Source: Curtobacterium luteum
GTDB lineage: Bacteria > Actinomycetota > Actinomycetes > Actinomycetales > Microbacteriaceae
Reading direction: 5' to 3'
DNA: 41,199 bases
NCBI RefSeq assembly: GCF_001475545.1
Contig: NZ_LDQC01000095.1
Location: forward strand, 1 to 41,199
The position numbers and the translations under genes are program-made. Every line of letters begins with the position of its first letter. Positions within the stretch are counted from its first letter, which is position 1. Of this stretch, positions 1 to 9,380 are shown one piece after another. The notes under the pieces were generated by a model that saw nothing but the letters and a program-made list of their open reading frames with translations, was not told where the DNA came from and made no database searches.

Positions 1-18
1 CCTCGCTGCCGGACGGCG

Positions 19-2346
19 TCAGCCGGCGCTCACCCGGTACACGTCGTACACCGCATCGATGCGCCGCACGGCGTTGAGCACCCGGTCGAGGTGCGTGGTG
101 TCACCCATCTCGAACACGAACCGGCTCAGGGCGAGGCGGTCGGACGAGGTGGAGACGGTCGCCGAGAGGATGTTCACGTGGTGGTCCGTCAGCACCCGGG
201 TCACGTCGCTGAGCAGGCCCGAGCGGTCGAGTGCCTCGATCTGGATCTGCACGAGGAACACCGATTTCGACGACGGAGCCCACTCGACCTCGATCATGCG
301 GTCCGGCTCGTTCATGAGGGACTTCACGTTCGAGCACGACGCCTGGTGGACGGAGACCCCCTGGCCTCGGGTGATGAACCCGACGATCTGGTCGCCCGGC
401 ACCGGGGTGCAGCACTTCGCGAGCTTGACCAGGATGTCCGGCGCACCGCGGACGAGGACGCCCGAGTCGCTGTTGCGGAGCTGGCGACTCGTGATCTGCC
501 GCGGGAACGCGAGCTCCGGCTCGTCCGTCTCGGCCTCGGTCTGGACACTGCCCAGCACCTTCTCGATGACGGACTGCGTCGAGACGTGCCCCTCACCGAT
601 CGCCGCGTAGAGGGCGGAGACGTCCTCGTACCGCATCGAGGACGCGACCTCGGCGATGGTGTCCTGGCTGAGGATGCGCTGCAGCGGCAGGTTCTGCTTC
701 CGCATCGCACGCGCGATCGCGTCACGGCCCTGCTCGATCGCCTCTTCACGACGTTCCTTCGTGAACCACTGCTTGATCTTGTTCCGGGCTCGAGGGCTCC
801 GGACGAACGTCAGCCAGTCCTGGCTCGGGCCGGAGTCGGGGTTCTTCGAGGTGAAGATCTCGACGACGTCGCCGCTCGACAGTGTGCTCTCGAGCGGGAC
901 GAGCCGGCCGTTGACCTTCGCACCCATCGTGCGGTGGCCGATCTCGGTGTGCACCGCGTACGCGAAGTCCACCGGGGTCGCGCCCGACGGCAGACCGATG
1001 ACCTTGCCCTGCGGCGTGAAGACGTAGGTCTCCTTGGCGCCGATCTCGTAGCGCAGGGAGTCGAGGAACTCCCCCGGGTCGCTCGTCTCGGCCTGCCAGT
1101 CGGTGATGTGGGCGAGCCACGCCATGTCCTGGTCGTTCTGACTCGACGAGTCGACGTCGCGGCCGGTGACGCGCTGCTTGTACTTCCAGTGCGCCGCGAC
1201 ACCGAACTCGGCACGCTGGTGCATCTCGTGCGTACGGATCTGGATCTCGACCGCGCGGCCCTGGGGCCCGAGCACCGTGGTGTGCAGTGATTGGTACAGG
1301 TTGAACTTCGGCGTCGCGATGTAGTCCTTGAACCGGCCGGGCAGCGGCGTCCACCGTGCGTGCACCGAGCCGAGCATCGCGTAGCAGTCGCGCACGGTCG
1401 GGACGAGCACGCGGATCCCGACGAGGTCGTAGATCTCGTCGAACTCGCGCCCGCGCACGATCATCTTCTGGTAGATCGAGTAGTACTGCTTCGGACGCCC
1501 CATCACGTCGCCGCGGATCTTGGCGGCCTTGAGGTCCTTCTTCAGCGTGCCGATCACGTTCTGCACGAACTGCTCGCGCTTCGGCTGCCGCTCCTTCACG
1601 AGGCTGTCGATCTCGACGTAGAGCTTCGGGTGCAGCACCGCGAACGAGAGGTCCTCGAGCTCCAGCTTGATCATCTGGATGCCGAGCCGGTGTGCCAGGG
1701 GCGCGTAGATCTCGAGCGTCTCCTTGGCCTTGCGCGTGGCCGAGGCGGACTCGACGAAGCCCCACGTGCGGGCGTTGTGCAGGCGGTCCGCGAGCTTGAT
1801 GACGAGCACCCGGATGTCCTTCGACATCGCGATGACCATCTTCCGGACGGTCTCGGCCTGCGCGCTGTCGCCGTACTTGACCTTGTCGAGCTTCGTGACG
1901 CCGTCGACGAGCATCGCGATCTCGTCGCCGAAGTCGGCGCGGAGCTGGTCGAGCTGGTAGTCGGTGTCCTCGACGGTGTCGTGCAGGAGCGCCGAGGCGA
2001 TCGTGATCGTGCCGATGCCGAGGTCCGCGAGGATCTGCGCGACCGCGACGGGGTGCGTGATGTACGGCTCGCCGGACTTGCGCTTCTGCCCGTCGTGCGC
2101 CTGCTCGGCGACCGAGTACGCCCGCTCGATGAGCGTGACGTCGGCCTTCGGGTGGTGTGACCGCACCGTGCGGATGAGCGTGTCGACCGCGCCGGCCGGC
2201 TGCGCTCGCGAGAACAACCGCGGTAGCAGCGAGCGGAGCGAGCCGAGGTTGCCCGTGGTGTTCGGGCCGATCGGACTCGTCGGTCGGGTGGGCGATGCTG
2301 GACGGCTCGCAGCGTCCGACGGCGACGATTCGCGCGTGTCGGTCAT
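19..2346 (-). CDS. rel: Bifunctional (p)ppGpp synthetase/hydrolase Rel
   Basis: 775 aa, usual length for the long RelA/SpoT homologue of actinobacteria. It makes and hydrolyses the stringent-response alarmone. Visible domains: an HD hydrolase domain (H84, HD at 122-123, ED at 126-127), a synthetase domain with the RFKD motif at 338-341 (the RxKD form typical of bifunctional Rel rather than synthesis-only RelA), a TGS domain at about 440-500, a Cys-containing linker near 665, and a C-terminal ACT domain from about 695. The ATG has a GGGAGG-type Shine-Dalgarno about 7 nt upstream, and a -10 box lies further up. The first ~50 residues are Ser/Pro/Thr-rich and probably disordered. Last gene of the secDF side of the block. 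It is complete, its stop falling just inside the window edge. Confidence 0.97.
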   Translation of the reverse strand: MTDTRESSPSDAASRPASPTRPTSPIGPNTTGNLGSLRSLLPRLFSRAQPAGAVDTLIRTVRSHHPKADVTLIERAYSVAEQAHDGQKRKSGEPYITHPVAVAQILADLGIGTITIASALLHDTVEDTDYQLDQLRADFGDEIAMLVDGVTKLDKVKYGDSAQAETVRKMVIAMSKDIRVLVIKLADRLHNARTWGFVESASATRKAKETLEIYAPLAHRLGIQMIKLELEDLSFAVLHPKLYVEIDSLVKERQPKREQFVQNVIGTLKKDLKAAKIRGDVMGRPKQYYSIYQKMIVRGREFDEIYDLVGIRVLVPTVRDCYAMLGSVHARWTPLPGRFKDYIATPKFNLYQSLHTTVLGPQGRAVEIQIRTHEMHQRAEFGVAAHWKYKQRVTGRDVDSSSQNDQDMAWLAHITDWQAETSDPGEFLDSLRYEIGAKETYVFTPQGKVIGLPSGATPVDFAYAVHTEIGHRTMGAKVNGRLVPLESTLSSGDVVEIFTSKNPDSGPSQDWLTFVRSPRARNKIKQWFTKERREEAIEQGRDAIARAMRKQNLPLQRILSQDTIAEVASSMRYEDVSALYAAIGEGHVSTQSVIEKVLGSVQTEAETDEPELAFPRQITSRQLRNSDSGVLVRGAPDILVKLAKCCTPVPGDQIVGFITRGQGVSVHQASCSNVKSLMNEPDRMIEVEWAPSSKSVFLVQIQIEALDRSGLLSDVTRVLTDHHVNILSATVSTSSDRLALSRFVFEMGDTTHLDRVLNAVRRIDAVYDVYRVSAG

Positions 2347-2401
2347 GATGCGCCTCCCGAGACCTCGTCCGGTGCGGAGTGCCTCCGCGCTCGATCCGAC
2401 A

Positions 2402-2407
2402 AGACTA
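2402..2407 (-). promoter_or_regulatory. Probable -10 box of rel
   Basis: On the minus strand this reads TAGTCT, about 55 nt before the rel ATG and in the short gap after the rhodanese stop. The same hexamer or TAGACT precedes thrS, pdxS, yebC and yajC. No clear -35 was identified. Confidence 0.5.
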
Positions 2408-2418
2408 CGCGCGTCCGG

Positions 2419-2766
2419 TCAGTGCTCGTGACGCGGTTCGCTCTGGGCACCGCGGACGACGTCGGCGCCCGACTGCTCCCACGCGGTCATCCCGCCGAGC
2501 ACGTTCACGGCGGAGACCCCCGACTGCTCGAGCGCCGCGACCACCCGGGCCGAACGACCGCCGGAGTGGCAGATGACCATCGCCGGGGTGTCCCCGCCGT
2601 CGATCTCCTGCCAGCGCGACACCAGTTCGGACATCGGGACGAGCGTGGCCTCGGGAGCGTGGACCTCGTCCCACTCCCCCTGTTCACGGACGTCGAACAG
2701 CCGCGCACCTCCGGCCAGGCGGCGCCGGGCCTCCGTGACGTCGATGTCGGTGATCTCGACCGCCAT
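2419..2766 (-). CDS. Single-domain rhodanese-like protein
   Basis: 115 aa, a stand-alone rhodanese domain of the GlpE/PspE size class. The active-site loop CHSGGRSAR starts at Cys66, and the fold signature LFDVRE is at about 23-28. Such proteins move sulfane sulfur between thiols or act in thiol redox chemistry; the acceptor is not known here. The ATG overlaps the secF stop as ATGA, so it is probably translated with secDF. The C-terminus is short and hydrophilic. In mycobacteria and many other actinobacteria the gene between secF and rel is apt; here apt is at 13.7-14.3 kb and this gene takes the place. The family call is firm, the physiological role is not. Confidence 0.9.
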   Translation of the reverse strand: MAVEITDIDVTEARRRLAGGARLFDVREQGEWDEVHAPEATLVPMSELVSRWQEIDGGDTPAMVICHSGGRSARVVAALEQSGVSAVNVLGGMTAWEQSGADVVRGAQSEPRHEH

Positions 2767-3767
2767 CAGACGCCCGCCGTCGCGTCGACCTGCTGCTGAC
2801 GCTTCGCCGCGGCCTGTTCCTTCTTCGCGTCGGCCTGCTTGATCTTCGGCTCGTTCTCGCGCAGGTGGGCGTACATCGGCGACGCGATGAAGATCGTCGA
2901 GTACGTGCCCACGATGATGCCGATGAACAGCGCGAGCGAGATGTCGCGGAGCGTGCCGGCGCCGAGGACGTACGAGCCGATGAAGAGGATCGCCGCGACC
3001 GGCAGCAGGGCGACCACCGAGGTGTTGATCGAGCGCACGAGAGTCTGGTTCACCGCGAGGTTCACCGACTGCTTGAAGGTGCGGATGCTCTCCTGACTGG
3101 TGTTCTCCCGCACCTTGTCGAAGACCACGACGGTGTCGTAGAGCGAGTAGCCGAGGATCGTCAGGAAGCCGATCACGGCCGCCGGGGTGACCTCGAGGCC
3201 GACGATGCCGTACACGCCCGCGGTGATGAGCAGGTCGTGCAGCAGCGCCGTCATCGCGGCCAGCGACATCTTCCAGGTGCGGAAGTACAGCGCCATGACG
3301 ACGGCCGCGAGGGCGAGGAAGATCACGAGGCCGCGGATGGCCTGCGCGAGGACGTCAGCACCCCACGTCGCGCCGATGAAGGTCGCCGCGACCTGGCTGT
3401 CCGGGACGTCGTACGCCTTCGCGAGGGCGTCCTGGACCTCGGTGGTCTGCCGGTCGGTCAGCTGGCCGGTCTGCACGCGGATGCCGTGCTGACCGAGCTG
3501 CGAGACGCGCGGCACACCCTCGGGGACGATCGACTCGACGGTGTCCGTCGCGATCGCCTGGTTCGTGGTCTTGACGTCGGAGATGGTGAACTCCGAGCCG
3601 CCGGTGAACTCGATCCCGAGCTGGTACCCGCCGCGCAGCCACGGGATACCGAGGGACAGCACGATCATCACGATCGCGATGAGGTACCACGTGCGGCGGC
3701 GTCCGACGATGTCGTATGAGCGCTTGCCCGTGTAGAGGTCGCTGCCGAACTGGCTGAAGCTGGCCAT
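2766..3767 (-). CDS. secF: Protein translocase subunit SecF
   Basis: 333 aa integral membrane protein. With SecD it forms the proton-driven accessory complex that pulls preproteins through SecYEG. It carries the SecF signature IEFTGGSEF at about 52-60 after the first membrane segment, then a periplasmic-type loop and a C-terminal bundle of five predicted membrane segments. The C-terminal tail is charged and Lys/Gln-rich. The ATG overlaps the secD stop by ATGA and its own stop overlaps the rhodanese start, consistent with one transcript yajC-secD-secF-rhodanese. Confidence 0.97.
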   Translation of the reverse strand: MASFSQFGSDLYTGKRSYDIVGRRRTWYLIAIVMIVLSLGIPWLRGGYQLGIEFTGGSEFTISDVKTTNQAIATDTVESIVPEGVPRVSQLGQHGIRVQTGQLTDRQTTEVQDALAKAYDVPDSQVAATFIGATWGADVLAQAIRGLVIFLALAAVVMALYFRTWKMSLAAMTALLHDLLITAGVYGIVGLEVTPAAVIGFLTILGYSLYDTVVVFDKVRENTSQESIRTFKQSVNLAVNQTLVRSINTSVVALLPVAAILFIGSYVLGAGTLRDISLALFIGIIVGTYSTIFIASPMYAHLRENEPKIKQADAKKEQAAAKRQQQVDATAGV

Positions 3768-5521
3768 CAGTCGTCCTTCCCGTCCGGCGTCGTGCCGTTG
3801 TCGCCCGCGGCTTCGCGGGCCTTCCGCTCGGCGATCGTCTGGCGACGCTGCGCCTCACCGGCGCTCCGCTGCTGACGCTTGCCGTCCACGACCGGTGCCC
3901 GGAACTGCGCGCGGCCCCGGTAGACCGCCCCGAGGGCGCTCGGGTCGAGCCCGCTGAAGCGGTGGCCCTCACCGAAGAACCGGCTGCGTGCGATGAGCTG
4001 CATCATCGGGTGCGTGAACAGCACCACGACGACGACGTCGATCAGGGTCGTGAGGAGCAGCGTGAACGCGAAGCCCTTCACGTCGCTGACCGCGAGGATG
4101 TACAGGACAACGGCGGCGAGGAAGTTGATCGAGTCCGACGCGAGGATCGTGCGCAGGGCTCGACGCCACCCGGACTCGACCGCGCCCTCGAGTCCGCGGC
4201 CGTCCCGCAGCTCGTCGCGGATGCGCTCGAAGTACACGATGAACGAGTCCGCGGTGATGCCGATCGCGACGATCAGACCTGCCACACCCGCCAACGAGAG
4301 GCGGTAGTCGACGCGCCACGACATGATCGCGATGACGAGGTAGGTCAGGGCTGCTGCGACCGCGAGCGACAGCACCGTCACGAACGCGAGCGCCCGGTAC
4401 TGGACGACCGAGTAGATGATCACCAGGATGAGGCCGATCAGGCCGGCGACGAGACCGCCGACCAGCTGGGCGGTGCCGAGCGTCGCCGAGATGTTCTCGT
4501 TCGACTGGACCTGGAAGTTGATCGGCAGCGCGCCGTACTTGAGCTGGTCCGCGAGGGTCTTCGCGGAGTCGGCCGTGAAGTTGCCGGTGATCTGCGCCTT
4601 GCCGTTGGTGATCGCCGCGTTCGATGCCGGCGCGGTGATGACCGTGCCGTCGAGGACGATCGCGAACTGGTTCTGCGGCGCCTGCAGCTTCACGAGTCGG
4701 CTGGTGACGTCACGGAAGTCGTCCGAGCTCTTGCCCGAGAACGTCAGGTTGACGGCCCACTGGCCGGTGGACGCACCCTGCGAGTCGGTGGCGAGACCCG
4801 AGGTGGCGTTGCTGATGCCGGAGCCCGAGACCTCGACCGGACCGAGGATGTACTTCGCGGCGCCGTCTTGGTCGCACGTCACGAGCGGCTCGTCGTCCGG
4901 TGCAGCGGTGACGTCGTCCGGTGCCTTGCAGTTGTAGTTCGTGTAGAGCGCCTGGAGCGCCGGTGTGACCTGCGAGAGGTCGCTGCCGTTCGTCGGCTTC
5001 GTGCTCGGCGTCGCCTGCAGCGATGCCGGCGGCGTGTAGGGCGTCGGCGAGGCCGAGGAGCCGTCACTGCCACCGACCGCGGCGTTCGTGGCGGCCTCGG
5101 TGTAGAGCACCGGACGGAAGGTCAGCTTCGCCGCTGCCTCGATCCGGTCGATGGTCGCCTGGTCGGGCTTGCCGGGGATCGAGACGACGATGTTGTTCGT
5201 CCCCTGCGTGTTGATCTGCGACTCCGACACACCCGTCGCGTTGATGCGCTGACGGATGATGTTCACGGCCTGGTTGAGCTGCTGGCTCGTGACCGAGCCG
5301 CCCTCGGTGTTCTGCGCCGCGAGCGTCAGTTGCGTGCCGCCCTGCAGGTCGAGCGCGAGCTCGGGGACCCAGCTGGCGCCCGCGAACCACTTGTCGCCGG
5401 CGTCCTTCGTCGTGCTGGCGAGGATCGAGGCGGCGGTGTTCAGCCCCGCGAGGACCGCCATCAGGATCACCAACCAGGTGAGCGAGCGAAGCGCCTTCTT
5501 GACGGGTGTCGATCGTGCCAC
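3767..5521 (-). CDS. secD: Protein translocase subunit SecD
   Basis: 584 aa partner of SecF in the Sec translocon. The N-terminal membrane segment (about 12-35) is followed by the SecD motif ALDLQGG at about 56-62, a long extracytoplasmic P1 domain and the C-terminal bundle of membrane segments. The P1 domain contains a Ser/Thr/Pro/Gly-rich insertion at roughly 150-180, a feature common in actinobacterial SecD. The C-terminal ~60 residues are basic and Gln/Arg-rich. The start is GTG with only a weak AAAGACGAG-type Shine-Dalgarno. An 88-nt gap separates it from yajC. Membrane location is certain from the sequence; the proton-pumping role is family knowledge. Confidence 0.97.
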   Translation of the reverse strand: MARSTPVKKALRSLTWLVILMAVLAGLNTAASILASTTKDAGDKWFAGASWVPELALDLQGGTQLTLAAQNTEGGSVTSQQLNQAVNIIRQRINATGVSESQINTQGTNNIVVSIPGKPDQATIDRIEAAAKLTFRPVLYTEAATNAAVGGSDGSSASPTPYTPPASLQATPSTKPTNGSDLSQVTPALQALYTNYNCKAPDDVTAAPDDEPLVTCDQDGAAKYILGPVEVSGSGISNATSGLATDSQGASTGQWAVNLTFSGKSSDDFRDVTSRLVKLQAPQNQFAIVLDGTVITAPASNAAITNGKAQITGNFTADSAKTLADQLKYGALPINFQVQSNENISATLGTAQLVGGLVAGLIGLILVIIYSVVQYRALAFVTVLSLAVAAALTYLVIAIMSWRVDYRLSLAGVAGLIVAIGITADSFIVYFERIRDELRDGRGLEGAVESGWRRALRTILASDSINFLAAVVLYILAVSDVKGFAFTLLLTTLIDVVVVVLFTHPMMQLIARSRFFGEGHRFSGLDPSALGAVYRGRAQFRAPVVDGKRQQRSAGEAQRRQTIAERKAREAAGDNGTTPDGKDD

Positions 5522-5609
5522 CGGTCGTCTCGTCTTTCTGTCAGGACCGACGGCGACAGCCGGCGGCGGGGATGGTGCTGCCGGACGTCACCGCCGACAG
5601 CCCAGGAGA

Positions 5610-6008
5610 TCAGTTGTCGTTCTTGCGGTTCGGCTCGTCGGTGCGCTCACCGTACGCCGGGGCCTGGTCGTCGACGACCGGCTGGCCGTTCAGCTCGGTG
5701 ACACGCTTCGGCTCGTCCTCGGGGGTGACCGCGGTGTCGACGTCGTTCGCGGTGTCGTCCACGACCCGCGAGAGCGTCTGGCGGTGCACGGTGACGATCG
5801 TGCCGGGGGCGATCTCGACCTCTGCGGTGACCTTCTCGTCGTCGACCGAGAGGAGCTTGCCGTACAGGCCGAAGGACAGCATGACCTGGGCACCCGGCAC
5901 CATCTTGGTGGCGAGCTCCGCCTGCTGCTTCTTGCGCTTCCGGCTGTTGTAGAACATGAAGGCCGCGAACGCCACGACGATGACGATGAGGATGACTTCT
6001 TGACCCAT
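5610..6008 (-). CDS. yajC: Preprotein translocase subunit YajC
   Basis: 132 aa small single-pass membrane protein that associates with SecDF. The membrane helix is residues 4-20, followed at once by a basic stretch (RKRKKQQ) that fixes the N-out/C-in topology, then the conserved core with MVPGAQVML and a GLYGKL turn. An acidic, proline-containing tail of about 35 residues follows, longer than in E. coli YajC. The ATG is preceded by AGAGAAGG and by a TAGACT -10 box. First gene of the yajC-secD-secF-rhodanese unit. Confidence 0.95.
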   Translation of the reverse strand: MGQEVILIVIVVAFAAFMFYNSRKRKKQQAELATKMVPGAQVMLSFGLYGKLLSVDDEKVTAEVEIAPGTIVTVHRQTLSRVVDDTANDVDTAVTPEDEPKRVTELNGQPVVDDQAPAYGERTDEPNRKNDN

Positions 6009-6049
6009 GATGCGATGCCTTCTCTGGTTGCTCGGTTTCGGGCCGTAGC

Positions 6050-6055
6050 AGTCTA
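6050..6055 (-). promoter_or_regulatory. Probable -10 box of the yajC-secDF unit
   Basis: Reads TAGACT on the minus strand, giving a leader of about 35 nt with a Shine-Dalgarno before the yajC ATG. It sits in the roughly 100-nt gap after ruvB, suggesting that secDF can be transcribed separately from ruvCAB. Confidence 0.5.
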
Positions 6056-6107
6056 GGGCACTCGTCCACGGGGAACGTGTGCGGCCGAGGACCGCGCTGC
6101 CCGTCGG

Positions 6108-7139
6108 TCAGTCTCCGTCGTCGAACAGACCGGGTTGTGCGGTCGCCTGACCCGGTGTCAAGCCGAAGTGCCGCCAAGCCTGCGGGGTGGCGATCCTCCC
6201 CCGCGGGGTTCGGGTGACGAGACCGAGACGCACCAGGAACGGCTCGACCACGGACTCGATCGTCTCGGATTCCTCACCGACCGACACCGCGAGCGTGTTC
6301 AGCCCGACGGGCCCGCCGTCGAACCGGGTCAGCATCGTCTCGACGACGGCCCGGTCGAGTCGGTCGAGGCCGAGCTCGTCGACGTCGTAGAGGTCGAGGG
6401 CGCCCTGGACCGCGGCCATGCCGTCACGGGGCCGGTGCACCAGGGTGAAGTCCCTGACTCGTCGGAGCAGTCGGTTCGCGATGCGCGGGGTACCGCGGGA
6501 GCGCCCGGCGATCTCCCGCAACGCGGACCGGTCGATGTCGAGCTCGAGGAGGTGCGCGGCACGGATGAGGACCTGCTCGAGTTCGTCCTTCTCGTAGAAC
6601 TCGAGGTGGGCGGTGAAGCCGAACCGGTCCCGCAGCGGGTTCGGCAGCAGGCCGGCCCGCGTCGTCGCGCCCACGAGCGTGAACGGTGCGAGGTCGAGCG
6701 GGATGCTCGTCGCGCCGGCGCCCTTGCCGACCATCACGTCGATCCGGAAGTCCTCCATCGCGAGGTAGAGCATCTCCTCCGCTGACCGGGCCATCCGGTG
6801 GATCTCGTCGATGAACAGGACTTCACCCGGGACCAGTGAGGAGAGCACGGCCGCGAGGTCGCCGGCGTGCTGGATCGCCGGGCCGCTGGACATCCGCAAG
6901 GGACGACCGGACTCGTGCGCGACGATCATCGCGAGGGTCGTCTTGCCGAGCCCGGGTGGTCCGGCCATCAGGATGTGATCGGGTGTGCGGTCCTGCATGG
7001 CCGCGGCCTTCAGCAGCAGGTCGAGCTGGCCGCGGACCTTGCGCTGCCCGACGAACTCGTCGAGGGAACGGGGACGGAGGGCTCCCTCGAAGGCGAGCTC
7101 CTCCTGCGATTCCGCTCCGGCGGCCGTGATGCCGCTCAC
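6108..7139 (-). CDS. ruvB: Holliday junction branch migration ATPase RuvB
   Basis: 343 aa, standard length. AAA+ motor that drives branch migration of Holliday junctions with RuvA. Walker A GPPGLGKT at 60-67, Walker B with DEIHR at 111-115, sensor region [18 protein letters not shown], and the C-terminal winged-helix DNA-binding domain. GTG start overlapping the ruvA stop (GTGA), so translation is coupled. Order ruvC-ruvA-ruvB with yebC ahead is the usual actinobacterial arrangement. No LexA-type SOS box was seen upstream of the unit. Confidence 0.98.
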   Translation of the reverse strand: MSGITAAGAESQEELAFEGALRPRSLDEFVGQRKVRGQLDLLLKAAAMQDRTPDHILMAGPPGLGKTTLAMIVAHESGRPLRMSSGPAIQHAGDLAAVLSSLVPGEVLFIDEIHRMARSAEEMLYLAMEDFRIDVMVGKGAGATSIPLDLAPFTLVGATTRAGLLPNPLRDRFGFTAHLEFYEKDELEQVLIRAAHLLELDIDRSALREIAGRSRGTPRIANRLLRRVRDFTLVHRPRDGMAAVQGALDLYDVDELGLDRLDRAVVETMLTRFDGGPVGLNTLAVSVGEESETIESVVEPFLVRLGLVTRTPRGRIATPQAWRHFGLTPGQATAQPGLFDDGD

Positions 7140-7756
7140 CGGCCCGCACCGGCGGGTCGGAGCGCTCCGAGCGCAGCGCGGAGGAGCGCCTGGGTCCCGA
7201 ACGTCGCGGCGGCCGGGTCCTCGGTGACGACGGCGTCGACGGCGGCGCGCGCAGCGTCCTCACGCCATCCGAGCCCGACCAGCGCGACCACGACGTCCTC
7301 GGACGCGGGGTGTGCGGTCGGGCCGGCACCCGCAGCCGCTGTGGCCGGCTGCTCGAACGCGGCGAGCTTCCCGGCGAGAGCGACCGTGATGAGCTTCGCG
7401 GTCTTCGGCCCGATGCCGGACACCTTCCGGAAGGCCGCGTCGTCCTCGTGCGCGACCGCGGTGGCGATCTGACCCGGGTCCATGTGGGCGAGCACCCCCA
7501 GGGCGGACTTCGGCCCCACACCCGACACACTGCGGAGGAGGTCGAACACGCGGAGGGCGTCGGTCGTCTCGAAGCCGAACAGGAGGTGCTCGTCCTCGCG
7601 CACGATCATCGCCGTCCGCACGAAGACCTCGGCCCCGTGACGCATCGTCAGGGCGTGCGCTGGCGTGACGGTGACGGCGTACCCGACTCCCCCGACCTCG
7701 ATCACCACGCTCGACCCGGCGACGTCGATGCAGGTGCCCCGGAGACTCGCGATCAT
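7136..7756 (-). CDS. ruvA: Holliday junction DNA-binding protein RuvA
   Basis: 206 aa. It forms the tetrameric clamp that holds the four-way junction and recruits RuvB. The N-terminal OB-fold begins MIASLRGT. The helix-hairpin-helix pair is visible as VSGVGPKSA and VSGIGPKTA in the middle of the protein. The flexible Ala/Gly/Pro linker and the C-terminal domain III that contacts RuvB follow. ATG overlaps the ruvC stop (ATGA) and its stop overlaps the ruvB GTG. Confidence 0.97.
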   Translation of the reverse strand: MIASLRGTCIDVAGSSVVIEVGGVGYAVTVTPAHALTMRHGAEVFVRTAMIVREDEHLLFGFETTDALRVFDLLRSVSGVGPKSALGVLAHMDPGQIATAVAHEDDAAFRKVSGIGPKTAKLITVALAGKLAAFEQPATAAAGAGPTAHPASEDVVVALVGLGWREDAARAAVDAVVTEDPAAATFGTQALLRAALGALRPAGAGR

Positions 7757-8418
7757 GCCTCGAGCCTAGGGCCGCCCACCGACGTTGCCCCGGCACCACG
7801 CGCGACGCCGCGGGAGCCACCGCGCGCCGCGGCCGCCGCCGCGCGGGCCAGGGGCGAGTCGGCGCCGGTGCCCTGCTGCGCGTCGCGCCACGCGCGCTGC
7901 GCCGGGGTGAGGGTCGACGGACCGGAACCGACCTGGTCGGGTGATCCGAGCCTCCAGGCGTGACAGACCGCGAGGGCGAGCGCGTCCGCTGCGTCAGCGG
8001 GCTTGGGGGCCTCGGCGAGGCCGAGCACCGCGGCGACCATGGTCTGCACCTGTCGCTTGTCGGCGTTGCCGTACCCGGTGATCGCAGCCTTGACCTCGGA
8101 CGGGGTGTGCAACCCGACCGGCAGGCCGCGCGCCGCGGCAGCGTGCAGGGCCAGTCCAGCAGCCTGTGCCGTACCCATCACCGTCCGGACGTTCGCCTGC
8201 GCGAACACCCGCTCGACCGCGACGGCCTGCGGCCGGTGCTCGTCGATCTCGGCGGCGATGCCGTCCGCGATCCGGAGCAGCCGCTGTTCGAGCGCCATGT
8301 CCGCCGGCGTCCGGACGACGGTCACGTGCACGAGCCGGGCGCGCCGGTTCGGTGCGACCTCGACCACGCCGACGCCGCACCGGGTGAGCCCGGGGTCGAC
8401 CCCGAGCACCCGGAGCAT
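7753..8418 (-). CDS. ruvC: Holliday junction endonuclease RuvC
   Basis: 221 aa. It cuts Holliday junctions symmetrically after RuvAB migration. The RNase H-like core starts with the first catalytic Asp in VLGVDPG (D8), with the Glu in AVERVF and the acidic pair in DAADALALA further on. After about residue 165 there is a C-terminal extension of some 55 residues rich in Ala, Gly and Arg, longer than E. coli RuvC (173 aa) and probably disordered. Only two bases separate it from yebC upstream. Confidence 0.97.
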   Translation of the reverse strand: MLRVLGVDPGLTRCGVGVVEVAPNRRARLVHVTVVRTPADMALEQRLLRIADGIAAEIDEHRPQAVAVERVFAQANVRTVMGTAQAAGLALHAAAARGLPVGLHTPSEVKAAITGYGNADKRQVQTMVAAVLGLAEAPKPADAADALALAVCHAWRLGSPDQVGSGPSTLTPAQRAWRDAQQGTGADSPLARAAAAAARGGSRGVARGAGATSVGGPRLEA

Positions 8419-8420
8419 CG

Positions 8421-9188
8421 CTACTCGCCCTCGTCCTCGTCGAGCTCGGCCTGGACGTCGGCGGGGATGTCGAAGTTCGCGTAGACGTTCTGCACGTCGT
8501 CGCTGTCCTCGAGCGCGTCGATCAGCTTGAACACCTTGCGGGCAGTGTCGGCGTCGACCGGGACCTTGAGCCCGGGCACGAACTCGGCGTCGGCCGAGTC
8601 GTAGTCGATGCCGGCCTCCTGCAGGGCCGTGCGGGCCGCGACGAGGTCGGACGCTTCGGTGATGACCTCGAAACCGCCGCCCTGGTCGACGACGTCCTCG
8701 ACACCGGCGTCGAGCACGGCACCCATCACGGTGTCCTCATCGAGGCCGTCGGTCTTCGTCACCGAGATGACGCCCTTGCGCGAGAAGTTGTACGCGACGC
8801 TGCCCGGGTCGGCCATGGTGCCGCCGTTGCGGGACATCGCCGTCCGGACCTCGGCCGCGGCACGGTTCTTGTTGTCCGTGAGGCACTCGATGAGCATCGC
8901 CACGCCGTTCGGGCCGTAGCCCTCGTACATGATCGTGGTGTACTCGATGGACTCACCGGTCAGGCCGGCACCGCGCTTGATGGCGCGGTCGATGTTGTCG
9001 TTCGGCACCGAGGTCTTCTTCGCCTTCTGCACGGCGTCGACGAGGGTCGGGTTCCCCGACAGGTCGGCGCCGCCCATCTTCGCGGCGACCTCGATGTTCT
9101 TGATGAGCTTGGCGAACGACTTCGCACGGCGCTGGTCGATGACCGCCTTCTTGTGCTTGGTCGTTGCCCACTTGGAATGCCCGGACAC
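8421..9188 (-). CDS. yebC: YebC/PmpR-family protein
   Basis: 255 aa, full length. The N-terminal signature [13 protein letters not shown] at 2-14 and the conserved [12 protein letters not shown] region near 81-92 identify the family. Members have been described as DNA-binding regulators (PmpR) and more recently as ribosome-associated factors that help translation of difficult sequences; the sequence alone does not decide. The C-terminus is acidic. GTG start with AAGGAG upstream and a TAGACT -10 box. Adjacent to ruvC, as in most actinobacteria. Confidence 0.96.
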   Translation of the reverse strand: MSGHSKWATTKHKKAVIDQRRAKSFAKLIKNIEVAAKMGGADLSGNPTLVDAVQKAKKTSVPNDNIDRAIKRGAGLTGESIEYTTIMYEGYGPNGVAMLIECLTDNKNRAAAEVRTAMSRNGGTMADPGSVAYNFSRKGVISVTKTDGLDEDTVMGAVLDAGVEDVVDQGGGFEVITEASDLVAARTALQEAGIDYDSADAEFVPGLKVPVDADTARKVFKLIDALEDSDDVQNVYANFDIPADVQAELDEDEGE

Positions 9189-9221
9189 GGTGCTCCTTGC
9201 GTCTTGCGGAAGATCCTGGTC

Positions 9222-9227
9222 AGTCTA
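9222..9227 (-). promoter_or_regulatory. Probable -10 box of yebC-ruvCAB
   Basis: TAGACT on the minus strand, with a leader of about 28 nt containing AAGGAG before the yebC GTG. It lies between the 62-bp inverted repeat and the gene. Confidence 0.5.
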
Positions 9228-9292
9228 CCGAGCCGGGAGGCACGGTGTCGGTCCGGCGCGCTGGCCTGTGGAGAGTGTGTGACTCGGTCGAG

Positions 9293-9354
9293 GGAACCAG
9301 GCTTCTGACACAGCACCGCGAAGCAGCACGGTGCAGTGTCCGGCACCTGGTTCC
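9293..9354. repeat. 62-bp imperfect inverted repeat between pdxT and yebC
   Basis: Outer arms GGAACCAGG (9293-9301) and CCTGGTTCC (9346-9354) are perfect complements. Inner arms 9307-9318 and 9329-9340 are 12 bp with one mismatch. Two 5-nt internal-loop strands face each other, and a 10-nt loop closes the hairpin. It is downstream of pdxT and upstream of the yebC promoter on the minus strand, so a pdxST terminator is the simplest reading. There is no T tail. Confidence 0.7.
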
Positions 9355-9380
9355 GCCGGCCGGGCCGGGTGACGGTCCGG

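Noticed and set aside
91..1290. 399-codon plus-strand open frame opposite rel
   Set aside because: Arg/Asp/Val-rich antisense of a conserved gene; long shadow frames are usual in GC-rich DNA.
3962..5701. 579-codon plus-strand open frame opposite secD
   Set aside because: Composition is that of an antisense frame and the other strand encodes SecD with all its motifs.
7136..9240. LexA/SOS operator for ruvCAB
   Set aside because: No GAAC-N4-GTTC-type palindrome was found near the yebC or ruvC starts.
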